The notes: generated by a model not told the origin, from the letters alone. A stretch of DNA of 64,000 bases from Paracoccus alkanivorans (GCF_003697785.1 NZ_QOKZ01000004.1:1-64000), one strand, 5' to 3'. Shown: positions 1-9,874, numbered from the stretch's first letter. Made by a program: numbers and translations.

Positions 1-11
1 TTGTCGAGCAT
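1..11 (-). CDS. 5' tip of a gene running off the left edge
   Basis: Only the first codons are present (M-L-D-), read leftwards from an ATG at 9-11. The case rests on a strong purine-rich Shine-Dalgarno just upstream on the minus strand (GGGGAGGGG, about 4 nt before the ATG). The product cannot be identified from three residues. Confidence 0.4.
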
Positions 12-666
12 GGTTCCCCTCCCCGAAGCTTGATTCACTCAAAACGCGCCAAGGCGCAGCCTGAAAATGTTCCTGGTATTATGAATGATGGATTCCACAA
101 CAGGACAATGTCAAGATAAACTTCGCCATGCGGGCGCATATGAGGGTAGCGCGGCTGCTTTTGGTCTTTCCGGTCAGTATGATAATTGCCCCCCACCCGC
201 TGCTGACGGGTTAATGAAGCCGTCCTGCCGTTGATCCGGCGACCGGGAAATCGTGACAAATGATGGGTGGCAAGGTTGATTTCTCATCAGTCATTTTGCA
301 TATGCGGAAAACCATGCCGCAAGCACAAAGGCGACAGGCGCATTCTGGTATACCTAATTTCAAGAATGCCCCGGATAGCGCGCTTAAGCGGGAAAATCAT
401 CAATCAGAAGACAAGATGAAGAGCAAATGCCTCACATCATGTCCGATCCATCACCCTTGAAAACGCAAAGCTGGCCGGGCAATTCCGACAGGGCCTATGC
501 CGCAGACATCGCGAAGCATCGAAGCGCGGCTTGCCTGTCACCGAGGCGCCCTGGCCAGCGCATGATCGCTACCGACGCAGGTAAGCGATAATATACTTGG
601 CTGAATCACGCAGTTCCTGATGGAAACACCTTCCCCTTGCGGCCAAGCCATGCGGGGCGCAGCGAT
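12..666. other. Intergenic region without a supported gene
   Basis: This stretch separates the left-edge gene from the DUF1223 gene. It is less GC-rich than its neighbours in places. Reading frames here are short, lack good ribosome binding sites and resemble no family I recognise. A 50-codon frame at 439-591 is discussed under findings as a very weak recombinase-remnant candidate. The left-edge gene's promoter should lie in the first 100-200 bases, but I see no convincing -35/-10 pair. Confidence 0.5.
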
Positions 667-1590
667 TCAATCCAGTCCGATCGCGGCGAGAATCGGACCC
701 GGCATTTCCTGACCGCTCAGGTCTTCCTGCACGAGAATCACATGCCGGGTGTCGGAAGGATAACTGTCGTCCGGCCGACCTTCGGCCCGGATGGTCAGGC
801 GCAGTGGTGCCTGACCATCCCAATCCGCCAACTTCTCAAGCGAAAGCACAACATTGGTATAGGACATTTCCTTGCCGCGATTCTCTCCGGCCTCGATCTC
901 GACAGTGCGGTTCGGGACATAGCGAACCAGCACCACATCGATCGATCCCGTCAGTTCCGATAACGGCACGACTTCTATGCGGTCGCCTTCGGGCGCCTGT
1001 TCCCGGGTAATGCTGACCAGCGCAGGCGAAGCGCGATGCGCGTCGATCAATCCCATCAACTGGGCCGGCCCGGGCGAAACCGCAGTGTCCTGCCCATCTA
1101 TAATGAGTTGCGGGGTATAGACAGACCGCTCGCCCGCCGCACGGGCATAAGCCTCCTGTCTCGCGGTGAATTCCGGGCTGGCGAAGCTGTCGGTCCAGCC
1201 CAGGTAATCCCAGTAATCGACATGTAACGACAGGGGCAGGATACCGGGATCATCCGCCAGCGCCTCCAGCATCGCGTCGGCAGGCGGGCAGGAAGAGCAG
1301 CCTTGCGCCGTGAACAACTCTACCACTACGGGCAGGGTCGGCGGCATGAAACTGTCCAGCGGAAGCGGCGCCACGTCGCTTGCGGCAAAGCTGTTGAAGC
1401 CTGTGGCTTCCGGAGAATCATACTGACTGTCAAGCGGCGGCGCAGCGCGGCCGGGCTCTGCCGGGGCGGCGATAACCGGCGCCTCCTCCCCCTCCGCCGC
1501 GGTGGTATCCTGTGCGCGAACGGGCAGCGCCGCGATCAGCGTTACGGCAATCGTTGCCCATAAAATCTTGGTTCCTGACCACGCAGCCAT
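667..1590 (-). CDS. DUF1223 family secreted thioredoxin-like protein
   Basis: The predicted product is a 307-residue exported protein. An N-terminal hydrophobic segment (about residues 8-25, ending ALPVRAQ) looks like a signal peptide. A Pro/Ala-rich linker follows, and the DUF1223 core starts near residue 88 with VVELFTAQGCSSCPP, a CxxC at C98/C101 in a thioredoxin-like setting. Further family blocks are HVDYWDYLGW and YTPQLIIDG. The start at 1590 is preferred over an upstream in-frame codon because AGGAAAAG precedes it and it places the signal peptide at the N-terminus. The biochemical function of DUF1223 is not established; a periplasmic thiol role is inference from the CxxC. It diverges from acnA. 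Confidence 0.85.
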   Translation of the reverse strand: MAAWSGTKILWATIAVTLIAALPVRAQDTTAAEGEEAPVIAAPAEPGRAAPPLDSQYDSPEATGFNSFAASDVAPLPLDSFMPPTLPVVVELFTAQGCSSCPPADAMLEALADDPGILPLSLHVDYWDYLGWTDSFASPEFTARQEAYARAAGERSVYTPQLIIDGQDTAVSPGPAQLMGLIDAHRASPALVSITREQAPEGDRIEVVPLSELTGSIDVVLVRYVPNRTVEIEAGENRGKEMSYTNVVLSLEKLADWDGQAPLRLTIRAEGRPDDSYPSDTRHVILVQEDLSGQEMPGPILAAIGLD

Positions 1591-1901
1591 TCTTTTCCTG
1601 ATCGGACCACCCGTATTTCGCGCCAGAACGCCGGGTTGCGTCTGACCTGACATGCTGTGCATCACTCTGCCCAATTCGTCGAATTCAGGTCTATTGCATA
1701 GCCGCTCCGGCAGCCTCAAGACAAATCAAGGCTTTGTTAGTCGATCCAATGCTATTGATTGTGCCACTTGAGCAACTGCAGCAAGTATGGTATGCGATTG
1801 CATACAAAGTCTCTGCGATGCCCTTGCAGAACCCTTCTCCATGAGGCAAAGCAGGAAGACCGCATGCCCGACCCATCCATTTCGCAGACAGGGAGGCCCT
1901 G
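1591..1901. promoter_or_regulatory. Divergent control region between DUF1223 gene and acnA
   Basis: This 311-base gap carries promoters for both flanking genes. It holds a perfect inverted repeat at 1790-1805 (GTATGC, 4-nt spacer, GCATAC), centred about 105 bases upstream of the acnA start and suitable for a dimeric regulator. I cannot name the regulator. Spurious short frames cross the region but none has coding character. Confidence 0.45.
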
Positions 1902-4673
1902 ATGCCCATCCAGACCGGAATCGACTCCGCCAAGACCCGCCGCAAGCTCAAAGCCGGTGGCAAGGAAATCGCCTATTACTCGATCGACGCCGCCACCGAG
2001 GCCGGCCTTGGTGATTTCTCCAGGCTTCCCGCCGCACTGAAAGTGGTGCTGGAAAACATGCTTCGCTTCGAGGATGGCGGCAAGACCGTCAGCCCCGACG
2101 ACATCAAGGCATTCGCCGAATGGGCCGCCAAGGGCGGCAAGAACCCCCGCGAAATCGCCTATCGCCCTGCCCGCGTGCTGATGCAGGACTTTACCGGTGT
2201 CCCCGCCGTGGTGGACCTGGCCGCGATGCGCGACGGCATCAAGGCGCTTGGCGGCGATGCGCAAAAGATCAACCCACTGAACCCGGTCGACCTGGTCATC
2301 GACCACTCGGTGATGATCGACGAATTCGGCACCCCCCGCGCCTTCCAGTTCAACGTGGAACGCGAATACGAACGTAATATCGAACGTTACCAGTTCCTGA
2401 AATGGGGTCAGAAAGCGTTCCAGAATTTCCGCGTCGTGCCACCCGGAACCGGTATCTGCCACCAGGTGAACCTTGAGTACCTGGCACAGACCGTCTGGAC
2501 CGACACCGACCAGAGCGGCGAGGAAGTCGCCTATCCCGATACGCTGGTCGGCACCGACTCGCATACCACCATGGTCAACGGCCTTGCCGTTCTGGGCTGG
2601 GGCGTCGGCGGGATCGAGGCGGAGGCCGCAATGCTGGGCCAGCCGATCTCGATGCTGATCCCCGAGGTTGTCGGCTTCAAGATCACCGGCGCGCTGACCG
2701 AAGGCGTGACCGCGACCGACCTGGTGCTGAAGGTCGTGCAGATGCTGCGCGAGCATGGCGTTGTCGGCAAATTCGTCGAGTTCTACGGCGACGGGCTGGA
2801 TCACATGCCGCTGGCCGACCGCGCGACCATCGCCAACATGGCGCCCGAATACGGCGCGACCTGCGGCTTTTTCCCGATCGACGACGAAACCCTGCGCTAC
2901 CTGCGCCAGACCGGCCGGGACGAGGATCGCATCGCGCTGGTCGAGGCCTATGCCAAGCAGAACGGATTCTGGCGCGGCAAGGATTACGACCCGGTCTATT
3001 CCTCGACGCTGGAACTGGACCAGAGCGATGTCGTGCCCGCCATCTCGGGGCCGAAACGCCCGCAGGATCACGTGGCGCTGACCGAATCCGCATTCGCGTT
3101 CCGCAAATATATCTGCGGCACCCGCAAACTGCCGGAACCGGCCCGCAACGGCACCCGCACCTGGAATGCCGAGGGCGGCGCCCCTTCGCCGGACGATCTT
3201 CCCGGTCATCACGAGGGCTACAAGTCCGGCTCGGTCGAGGGAGAGGATTACAAGCTGCATGACGGCTCTATCGTGATCGCCTCGATCACCTCCTGCACCA
3301 ACACCTCGAACCCCTATGTGCTGATGGCCGCCGGCCTCGTCGCCCGCAAGGCGCGCGAACTGGGCCTGAACCGCAAGCCCTGGGTCAAGACCTCGCTGGC
3401 GCCCGGCTCGCAGGTCGTGTCGGAATATCTGCAAGCCGCCGGTCTGCAAGAGGACCTGGACGCGATCGGCTTCAATCTCGTGGGTTACGGCTGCACCACC
3501 TGCATCGGCAATTCCGGTCCGCTGGAGCCCGCGATCTCGAAATCGATCAACGACAATGATCTGGTCGCGGTTTCGGTCCTGTCGGGCAACCGCAACTTCG
3601 AGGGCCGGATCTCGCCCGATGTGCGCGCCAATTACCTGGCCTCGCCGCCGCTGGTGGTGGCCTATGCTCTGGCCGGCGACATGAATATCGACCTGACGAG
3701 CGAGCCGCTTGGCACCTCGAAGGACGGCAAGCCTGTCTATCTGAAGGATATCTGGCCGACCACGAAAGAGGTGGCCGAACTGGTCGAAACCGTCGTCACG
3801 CGCGAGATGTTCCAGGAAAAATACGCCGATGTGTTCAAGGGCGACGACCGCTGGCAAGGCGTCGACGTCACCGACAGCGAGACCTATGACTGGCCTGCCA
3901 GCTCGACCTATATCCAGAACCCGCCCTATTTCCAGGGCATGTCGAAGGACCCGGGCACGATCAGCAATATCCAGGGCGCGCGCGTCCTTGCACTGCTGGG
4001 CGACATGATCACCACCGACCACATCTCGCCTGCCGGTTCCTTCAAGCCGGAAACCCCCGCCGGGAAATACCTGACAGAGCGTCAGGTCCCTCCGCGCGAG
4101 TTCAACTCCTACGGCTCGCGCCGCGGCAATCACGAGGTGATGATGCGTGGCACCTTCGCCAATATCCGCATCAAGAACGAGATGCTGGACGGTGTCGAGG
4201 GCGGCTATACCAAGGGACCGGACGGCCAGCAGACGGCGATCTACGATGCGGCCATGGCCTATGAGGACAAGGGCGTTCCGCTGGTCGTCATCGGCGGGGT
4301 CGAATATGGCGCGGGCTCGTCGCGTGACTGGGCGGCCAAGGGCACCAACCTGCTGGGTGTCAAGGCGGTGATCGCCGAAAGCTTCGAGCGTATCCACCGC
4401 TCCAATCTGGTCGGCATGGGCGTCATTCCCTTCGAGTTCACCGATGGCGACAACCGTAAGACGCTGAAACTGACCGGCGACGAGACCGTATCGATCAGTG
4501 GGCTGGAAGGTGATTTCAAGCCGCTTTCACTGGTGCCCGCGACAATCACCTATGCCGATGGCACCACCAAGGAGATCACGCTCAAGGCCCGCGTCGATAC
4601 CGAGGTCGAGATCGAATATCTGAAGAATGGCGGCGTGCTGCATTACGTGCTGCGCAATCTCGCCGCAGCCTGA
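1902..4673 (+). CDS. acnA: Aconitate hydratase AcnA
   Basis: TCA-cycle enzyme that isomerises citrate to isocitrate through cis-aconitate in the cytoplasm, using a [4Fe-4S] cluster. The 923-residue protein has the monomeric AcnA/IRP architecture. Cluster cysteines are C465 (SCTNTSNP) and C531/C534 ([13 protein letters not shown]); the 66- and 3-residue spacings match the family. The swivel-domain motif [11 protein letters not shown] is present near the C-terminus. The ATG at 1902 follows GGGAGG at good spacing. It is monocistronic: the next gene is convergent and an intrinsic terminator follows 20 bases after the stop. Antisense open frames across it are GC-driven shadows. Confidence 0.98.
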   Translation: MPIQTGIDSAKTRRKLKAGGKEIAYYSIDAATEAGLGDFSRLPAALKVVLENMLRFEDGGKTVSPDDIKAFAEWAAKGGKNPREIAYRPARVLMQDFTGVPAVVDLAAMRDGIKALGGDAQKINPLNPVDLVIDHSVMIDEFGTPRAFQFNVEREYERNIERYQFLKWGQKAFQNFRVVPPGTGICHQVNLEYLAQTVWTDTDQSGEEVAYPDTLVGTDSHTTMVNGLAVLGWGVGGIEAEAAMLGQPISMLIPEVVGFKITGALTEGVTATDLVLKVVQMLREHGVVGKFVEFYGDGLDHMPLADRATIANMAPEYGATCGFFPIDDETLRYLRQTGRDEDRIALVEAYAKQNGFWRGKDYDPVYSSTLELDQSDVVPAISGPKRPQDHVALTESAFAFRKYICGTRKLPEPARNGTRTWNAEGGAPSPDDLPGHHEGYKSGSVEGEDYKLHDGSIVIASITSCTNTSNPYVLMAAGLVARKARELGLNRKPWVKTSLAPGSQVVSEYLQAAGLQEDLDAIGFNLVGYGCTTCIGNSGPLEPAISKSINDNDLVAVSVLSGNRNFEGRISPDVRANYLASPPLVVAYALAGDMNIDLTSEPLGTSKDGKPVYLKDIWPTTKEVAELVETVVTREMFQEKYADVFKGDDRWQGVDVTDSETYDWPASSTYIQNPPYFQGMSKDPGTISNIQGARVLALLGDMITTDHISPAGSFKPETPAGKYLTERQVPPREFNSYGSRRGNHEVMMRGTFANIRIKNEMLDGVEGGYTKGPDGQQTAIYDAAMAYEDKGVPLVVIGGVEYGAGSSRDWAAKGTNLLGVKAVIAESFERIHRSNLVGMGVIPFEFTDGDNRKTLKLTGDETVSISGLEGDFKPLSLVPATITYADGTTKEITLKARVDTEVEIEYLKNGGVLHYVLRNLAAA

Positions 4674-4693
4674 CCGGCGCAAGACGAACAACG

Positions 4694-4727
4694 AACCCCC
4701 GGCCAATTGCGCCGGGGGTTTTCTTTT
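4694..4727 (+). terminator. Rho-independent terminator of acnA
   Basis: A perfect 10-bp stem (AACCCCCGGC pairing with GCCGGGGGTT, loop CAATTGC) is followed by TTCTTTT. It sits between the acnA stop and the end of convergent ggt. The A-rich flank of the left arm is short, so its efficiency for ggt transcription on the other strand is uncertain. Confidence 0.9.
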
Positions 4728-4730
4728 ACA

Positions 4731-6545
4731 TCAACCGCCTATCGCAACACCTTCACGACGCGGATCGGCCCCGCCGGACAATCCGTCGGGCGTAATGGCA
4801 ATACCGTGAAGACCCGAGTTCAGGTCGGTCTCTTCCACCTCGAAGCCCATATCCGCCAGTGGTTGCGTCAGGTCAGTGGCCGAAGTTCCCGCCTCGACAT
4901 CCATCGTCCCGAAGCGGTTGACAATATTGGGCAGAGCGACCGCCTGCTGCACATCCAACTCCCAATCGAGATAGCCGATGATGGCCTTGGCGACATAACC
5001 GATGATCCGGCTGCCGCCCGGCGAACCTATCACCAGCACCGGCTTGCCATCCTTCATCACGATGCTGGGCGCCATAGAGGAACGCGGCCGCTTGCCCGGC
5101 TCCAGCCGGTTGGCGATGGGATAGCCCGCCTCGTCATGCGTCTCGAACGAAAAATCGGTCAATTCGTTATTCAGCAGGAATCCCTGGGTGAACAGGCGCG
5201 AGCCAAAGCCGTTCTCGATGGTCGTTGTCATCGACAGCGCATTGCCATCCGCATCGACGATCGAGATATGCGAGGTCGAGGGCAGTTCCAGTGAGCTGTC
5301 CCGCCCCCAGTTCATCGCATGCGACCAGCCGGGCGAGCCGGCGCTGACCTCGGGCAGAGCATCATCTCCAGCCAGCAATTCACCCCGCCCGGCCAGATAA
5401 TCGGGCGCGATCAGACCCTCAGTCGGGACAGGAACGAAATCGCTATCGGCCATATACCGGCCCCGATCCGCGAAGGCGAGACGCGAGGCGTCACCGATCA
5501 GCCGCCAGCTTTCGGGATTCTCGGCCCCGAGCGCGGCAAGATCATAGCCCCCCAGCATCCCGAGGATTTGTCCCACGGTCAGCCCGCCCGAAGACGGAGA
5601 CCCCATGCCGCAAACCTCGTGATCACGATATTCGGCACAGACCGCCGGGCGCTCCTTGACCTTGTAGGCCGCCAGGTCTTCCATCGCCAAAAGACCAGGA
5701 TTTCCCTCGGCATTTCGAACGGTGTCGACAATACCTTCAGCGATTTCTCCGCTATAGAAGGCCTTGCTGCCCTCTGCCGCCAACCGCCGCAGCACATGGG
5801 CATATTCGGGGTTTTTCAGCGTGTCGCCTGCCGCGACGGCCTCGCCGCCAGGGAAGAAATAGGCTTTGGTAGCGGGAAAACGGCCCAAACGTTCGCTATC
5901 CTCGGCCACCAAGCCGGCCAAGCGCGGCGAGACGGTAAAACCCTCATCGGCCAGCGCGATGGCATCATCGAACAGGCTTCCCCAGTTCACCTTGCCCCAA
6001 CGGCGATGCGCCTCCTCCAGCAGGGCGGGCGTGCCCGGCGTGCCGACCGAACGGCCGCCGACCACCGCGTCATAGAATTCCAGCGGCTCGCCGTTCTCAT
6101 CCTGGAAATATGTCGGAGTCGCTGCCTTGGGCGCGGTTTCGCGGCCGTCCAGCGTGGTCAACTCACCGCTTTCGGCATCATACCAGACAAGAAAGGCGCC
6201 CCCGCCCAACCCCGAGCTTTGCGGCTCGACCAGCCCAAGGACGGTCTGCACCGCCACCATCGCATCGGCCGCCGACCCGCCACGCTCCAACACCTTGGCC
6301 CCGGCCTCGACGGCCAGCGGATTGGCCGCCGCCACCATCCAGTTCTGGGCGGTGACCGGCTTGCCTTCTTCCTTGCTGGCAAGCGCAGCGCGGGCGGTCT
6401 CGCCCAGACCGGCGAAGGCATCGGCACTTTCGGTTTCGGGGCTGGCTGCCTCCGGCGCAACCGCATCCGTCGCCTGCTGCGCTGTCGCAGGCATTGCCCA
6501 CACGCTGCCCATCAGCAGCGCTGTTACCAGACTCAACCTTGTCAT
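4731..6545 (-). CDS. ggt: Gamma-glutamyltransferase (periplasmic)
   Basis: Transfers or hydrolyses the gamma-glutamyl group of glutathione and related compounds; Ggt is a self-cleaving N-terminal nucleophile hydrolase. The 604-residue precursor begins with a signal peptide (MTRLSLVTALLMGSVW, cut near PATAQ). The catalytic threonine is about T424 in STSHISIVD, so autoprocessing would give a 181-residue small subunit. Other family blocks are GLGGGAFLV, FGSRLFTQGFLLNNE and PRSSMAPSIV. The start at 6545 has GGGGAGAGG upstream; a longer in-frame start would precede the signal peptide. Convergent with acnA and 75 bases upstream of the ccmG 3' end on the same strand. Confidence 0.95.
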   Translation of the reverse strand: MTRLSLVTALLMGSVWAMPATAQQATDAVAPEAASPETESADAFAGLGETARAALASKEEGKPVTAQNWMVAAANPLAVEAGAKVLERGGSAADAMVAVQTVLGLVEPQSSGLGGGAFLVWYDAESGELTTLDGRETAPKAATPTYFQDENGEPLEFYDAVVGGRSVGTPGTPALLEEAHRRWGKVNWGSLFDDAIALADEGFTVSPRLAGLVAEDSERLGRFPATKAYFFPGGEAVAAGDTLKNPEYAHVLRRLAAEGSKAFYSGEIAEGIVDTVRNAEGNPGLLAMEDLAAYKVKERPAVCAEYRDHEVCGMGSPSSGGLTVGQILGMLGGYDLAALGAENPESWRLIGDASRLAFADRGRYMADSDFVPVPTEGLIAPDYLAGRGELLAGDDALPEVSAGSPGWSHAMNWGRDSSLELPSTSHISIVDADGNALSMTTTIENGFGSRLFTQGFLLNNELTDFSFETHDEAGYPIANRLEPGKRPRSSMAPSIVMKDGKPVLVIGSPGGSRIIGYVAKAIIGYLDWELDVQQAVALPNIVNRFGTMDVEAGTSATDLTQPLADMGFEVEETDLNSGLHGIAITPDGLSGGADPRREGVAIGG

Positions 6546-6620
6546 GGCTGACCTCTCCCCGTTCTCACAAATAGATGAGGTCACTCTGTCGCGCGGTTGC
6601 ACAAGGCGCAACCCGTCAGA

Positions 6621-7163
6621 TCACTCTTCGGCGGCCAGCGCCTTTTCCAGTTCGGGGACAAAGCGATTGGTATAGTCCTCGCGGACCATAGGCCCGGCAA
6701 AACGATAGAGGATCTCGCCCTCGCCATTGACGATGAAGGTCTCGGGCGGGGCGGTCACTCCCCAATCGATGGCGCCGCGTCCCTTTGGATCGGTCGCGAT
6801 GGCATGGAACGGATCGCCATCTTCCTCCAGGAACTCCAGCGCATTGGCTTCCGGGTCCTTCAGATCGACCCCATAGACCGGCAAGCGTTCGGACAATTCC
6901 ATCAAGGTCGGATGCTCGGCCCGGCAGGGCGGGCACCAGCTTGCCCAGAAATTCACCAGTTTCACACCAGGTTCACGCAGCATCGCGTCGGTCAGTTGCG
7001 TCTTGCCCGGCAGCGTGGTCTGCGGCACGGCAGGCGCTTCGCGCCCCACCATGGTCGAGGGCAGCTCCGACGGGTCATCGCGCCCCATTCCCCACAGGAA
7101 CATCCCCGCCAATGCGGCGAAGGCTAGGGGCGGCAGCACGACAAGGGGCGAAATCCTAGCCAT
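6621..7163 (-). CDS. ccmG: CcmG/DsbE thiol:disulfide interchange protein
   Basis: Periplasmic membrane-anchored thioredoxin that reduces apocytochrome c (or CcmH) cysteines before heme attachment. The 180-residue protein has one N-terminal anchor (about residues 6-25) and a thioredoxin fold with active site WASWCPPC (C77/C80). The family cis-Pro region reads GVTAPPETFIV. The start at 7163 overlaps the ccmD stop by 8 bases, showing translational coupling. It is the last gene of the operon, downstream of ccmABCD. No ccmE, ccmF or ccmH is present here, so the rest of System I must be encoded elsewhere. Confidence 0.95.
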   Translation of the reverse strand: MARISPLVVLPPLAFAALAGMFLWGMGRDDPSELPSTMVGREAPAVPQTTLPGKTQLTDAMLREPGVKLVNFWASWCPPCRAEHPTLMELSERLPVYGVDLKDPEANALEFLEEDGDPFHAIATDPKGRGAIDWGVTAPPETFIVNGEGEILYRFAGPMVREDYTNRFVPELEKALAAEE

Positions 7164-7299
7164 TCTTCTCGTATTTCTCCAATTCACGGCGGGCGCGGGC
7201 ATTGGCCGCCCAGCTTTGCCAAACGATCCCGACTAATAGCAGCAGCGAGACCCCGTAGGCCGCCAGCACCGTGCCGGCATATTTCCCAAGATCGATCAT
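7156..7299 (-). CDS. ccmD: Heme exporter protein CcmD
   Basis: A 47-residue single-span membrane protein that associates with CcmABC and CcmE and helps release holo-CcmE. The hydrophobic helix is about residues 12-30 (YGVSLLLLVGIVWQS), followed by a charged tail (RARRELEKYEKNG), which is typical of CcmD. Its ATG overlaps the ccmC stop (ATGA), and its stop lies inside the ccmG start region. Size, topology and position fix the identity better than sequence alone. Confidence 0.93.
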   Translation of the reverse strand: MIDLGKYAGTVLAAYGVSLLLLVGIVWQSWAANARARRELEKYEKNG

Positions 7300-8021
7300 G
7301 CGCGCATCTCCCTTGCCTGCAATGCGGCAAGGCGCCGCCTGCGGATTTCCGTGCGTGTACGGACCAGCACCAGCACAAGGAACAACAGCAGGAACCCCAA
7401 CATCGAGAGGTAGAGCGGATATCGATACACCTCGCTCATCCGTTCGCCCGGCGCGACCGACAGCGAAGCGCCCTGGTGCAGCCCCTGGTTCCAGAACAGC
7501 ACCGCATAGCGTGACAGCAGCGCAAAGACCGAGCCTACAAGGCACAGCACCCCGGTCAGATCGGCGGCGCTATCCGCATCCTCGATGGCGGACCAGAGCG
7601 CGATATAGCCGATATAAAACAGCAGCAGGATCAGGAAAGAGGTCAGGCGCGGATCCCATTCCCACCATGTCCCCCACATCGGCTGCCCCCAGATCGCCCC
7701 GGTGGCCAGCGCGATCAGCGTCATCACTGCCCCCACCGGCGCGGCAGCCTTGGCGGCCAATGCGCTGACATGATGCCGCCGGATCAGCCAGATCAGCGAG
7801 GCGATAAGCATCATCACCCAGATATTGATCGCCATCATCGCCGCCGGCACATGCAGGAAGACGATCTTGACGGTCGAGCCCTGCTTGTAATCCTCGGGCG
7901 TCAGAAAGCCCCATGCGATCCCGCCGATGGTGCAGACAGCCGCGGCGATGACCAGCCACGGCAGAACGGCGCCAGAGACGCGCATGAATTTCACGGGGTT
8001 TGCGTATTCCCAGATCGACAT
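7296..8021 (-). CDS. ccmC: Heme ABC transporter permease CcmC
   Basis: Integral membrane protein that presents heme to CcmE during cytochrome c maturation. It has 241 residues and about six membrane segments. The tryptophan-rich heme-handling motif WGTWWEWDPRLTS is intact, and periplasmic loop histidines (FLHVPAA and HQGASLS) are present. Its end overlaps the ccmD start by 4 bases. The gap from ccmB is 41 bases. Confidence 0.96.
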   Translation of the reverse strand: MSIWEYANPVKFMRVSGAVLPWLVIAAAVCTIGGIAWGFLTPEDYKQGSTVKIVFLHVPAAMMAINIWVMMLIASLIWLIRRHHVSALAAKAAAPVGAVMTLIALATGAIWGQPMWGTWWEWDPRLTSFLILLLFYIGYIALWSAIEDADSAADLTGVLCLVGSVFALLSRYAVLFWNQGLHQGASLSVAPGERMSEVYRYPLYLSMLGFLLLFLVLVLVRTRTEIRRRRLAALQAREMRA

Positions 8022-8062
8022 ATGTCTCCCCTATCCTCGGCGCGCGCGCCCCTCAAGCCCTC

Positions 8063-8719
8063 TCACCGCAGATTGACCCGCAGGGCGGCGGCGGCGGCGA
8101 ACGGCACCAGCGCCATGACTCCGGCGGTGATCCCGGCAAGGAACAGGATCGGCGTGGTGGGATCGCCCCCCTCCGCGCCGCGCCGGATGATCTCGGTGCC
8201 GAAGATCAGGGTGGGGATATAAAGCGGCAGAACCAAGAGCGACAAAAGTAGCCCACCGCGGCGCAACCCTACCGTTATCGCTGCCCCGAACGCACCCAGC
8301 ATCGACAGCGCGGGCGTGCCGATCAGCAACGAGGCGATCAGCCAGCCAGTGGCCTGGCCCGGCAGATGCAGCAGGATACCGAAAACCGGCGCCGCGGCGA
8401 TCAGCGGCAGACCGGTGGTGATCCAATGCGCCAGCGCCTTAAGCGCGGTGACACCCTCCAGCGGAATGGGCGCGGTTGCCAGCAGGTCGAGACTGCCATC
8501 CTCGTAATCCAGCGCAAATATACGATCCAGCGACAGCAGGCAGGACAGCAGCGCGCCGACCCAAAGGATGCCCGGCGCGATGGGACGCAGCGCGCTGGTC
8601 TCGGGTCCGACGCCAAAGGGCACCATTGCGCAGAGGATCAGGAAGAACGCGACCGCAAGGCCGAACCCGCCGCCCGCACGGGTGGCAAGGGCAAGATCGC
8701 GTTTCAGCAGAACAATCAT
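8063..8719 (-). CDS. ccmB: Heme exporter permease CcmB
   Basis: Membrane subunit of the CcmAB ABC complex, which uses ATP to release holo-CcmE from CcmC. It has 218 residues and about six transmembrane segments. The family features LDRIFALDYEDGSLDLL (an interaction loop) and LPLYIPTLIFG are visible. Length matches the usual ~220. It is separated from ccmA by 175 bases, unusually long within an otherwise overlapping operon; that gap contains a GC-rich repeat-like element. Confidence 0.95.
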   Translation of the reverse strand: MIVLLKRDLALATRAGGGFGLAVAFFLILCAMVPFGVGPETSALRPIAPGILWVGALLSCLLSLDRIFALDYEDGSLDLLATAPIPLEGVTALKALAHWITTGLPLIAAAPVFGILLHLPGQATGWLIASLLIGTPALSMLGAFGAAITVGLRRGGLLLSLLVLPLYIPTLIFGTEIIRRGAEGGDPTTPILFLAGITAGVMALVPFAAAAALRVNLR

Positions 8720-8799
8720 CCGCGCGCCACTGTCGGGTTTCGATCAGGGGGAGCGCCGGTCCCGGCAAAAGACAGGCATGCGCTGTTCTCCCTTCTTCT

Positions 8800-8850
8800 T
8801 TGGGAAAATACCTTCGGGGGGATCCGGGGGGGCGAAGCGCCCTCCGGCTG
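8800..8850. repeat. GC-rich intergenic repeat-like element between ccmA and ccmB
   Basis: The block TGGGAAAATACC is followed by G-runs (TTCGGGGGGATCCGGGGGG) and a short CGAAGCGCCCTCCGG arm that can pair back. From memory this layout resembles extragenic repeats scattered in Paracoccus/Rhodobacter genomes, but only one copy is in this window, so repetitiveness cannot be shown here. Confidence 0.45.
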
Positions 8851-8894
8851 TCGCGGGACGCAACCCATGCGGGATAGGCCTGGCACGGATCGGC

Positions 8895-9524
8895 TCATGC
8901 GAAGGCCTCGTTGAAGCCCGCCGGCCGCCGGGACCTTCCCGGCCTGGCGCGATAGGGGGTGAGGTCCAGCACCCGCGCCTCTTGCAGCCCCAGATCGATA
9001 TGCGTGGCCATAAGCGCCGCCCCTCCCCCGGCCAGATGTGTTCGCACCAGTGCCGCGAAGCGTTCCACCGAGGCCGCGTCCAGCGACACGGTCGGCTCAT
9101 CCAGCACCCAGAGCGGACGCCCCGTCACCATTAGCCGCGCAAGGCCCAATCGCCGTTTCTGTCCCGCAGACAGCGCCGCTGCCGGACGATCCGCAAGCGC
9201 CGTCAGATCCATGGCGGCCAAAGCCTGTTCGACACTGCCGCCACCGAATATCTGCGCCCAGAAGCGCAGGTTCTCGGTCACCGTCAGCGCAGCTTTCAGC
9301 CCATCGGCATGGGCAGCATAGGCAACCGAATCCCCGGCCATCTCGATCCGCCCTTCGACCGCCGGTTGCAAACCCGCCACGCAACGCAGGAGCGTCGTCT
9401 TGCCGATGCCGTTCGGGCCACGCAGGATCAGCGCCTCTCCGGCATCAAGGGTGAAGGACACGCCTTCCACCGCCCTGATCCCGCCGCGAGCGGCGGCAAG
9501 CTCATGGACGGCCAGCAGGCTCAC
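8895..9524 (-). CDS. ccmA: Heme exporter ATP-binding protein CcmA
   Basis: ABC ATPase that pairs with CcmB in cytochrome c maturation. The 209-residue protein has Walker [10 protein letters not shown], signature LSAGQKRR, Walker B LWVLDEP and the switch histidine in MATHIDLG. The short length (no extra regulatory domain) is typical. The start overlaps the stop of the preceding Mth938-like gene by 4 bases (ATGA). Confidence 0.95.
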   Translation of the reverse strand: MSLLAVHELAAARGGIRAVEGVSFTLDAGEALILRGPNGIGKTTLLRCVAGLQPAVEGRIEMAGDSVAYAAHADGLKAALTVTENLRFWAQIFGGGSVEQALAAMDLTALADRPAAALSAGQKRRLGLARLMVTGRPLWVLDEPTVSLDAASVERFAALVRTHLAGGGAALMATHIDLGLQEARVLDLTPYRARPGRSRRPAGFNEAFA

Positions 9525-9874
9525 AGGGGCAAAAGCGCGCAGGCGACGCGACGCCCTTCGGACAGGGTCACGTTATAGGTGCGCGCCGCCGTGGGAGAGG
9601 CCATCGCCTCTACCATCACGCCCACCGCTTCCAGCGCATCGACCAGTTCGGCCGGGGGATGGGCGATTTCCGCGCCCATCCCCAGGAACAGCACATCGAT
9701 CCGCCCGGCCAGCGTCAACAGGGGGGCAGAATCCTCCAGCCCTCCCCAAGGCTGCGCTCCGCCCTCTTCGACCAGGACCGGGCCCTCTATGACTTTTCCA
9801 CCCACGCGGAAAAAGCCGGGGCCATAGCCGTCAACCGGCACCGCCCCGTCGAAATCTGTGGGCTTCATCGCCAT
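9521..9874 (-). CDS. Mth938-like domain protein (DUF498)
   Basis: A 117-residue soluble protein of the Mth938-like family; the core (about 45-110) reads [15 protein letters not shown] and [18 protein letters not shown]. The family is related to human NDUFAF3 (a complex I assembly factor), but the role in bacteria is not settled. The start ATG shares one base with the secF stop (TGATG), which decides this start over an upstream in-frame codon. Its position between secF and ccmA suggests a link to membrane-protein or respiratory assembly (inference). Confidence 0.88.
   Translation of the reverse strand: MAMKPTDFDGAVPVDGYGPGFFRVGGKVIEGPVLVEEGGAQPWGGLEDSAPLLTLAGRIDVLFLGMGAEIAHPPAELVDALEAVGVMVEAMASPTAARTYNVTLSEGRRVACALLPL

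Noticed and set aside
35..460. Two short frames near the left edge on opposite strands
   Set aside because: Neither has an SD or a plausible protein composition.
1752..4397. Long minus-strand open frame opposite acnA
   Set aside because: It is the antisense shadow of a high-GC gene: low-complexity Asp/Arg/His/Gly-rich translation, no family motifs, no ribosome site.
5319..6551. 410-codon plus-strand frame opposite ggt
   Set aside because: Antisense shadow; the minus-strand Ggt has all catalytic motifs.
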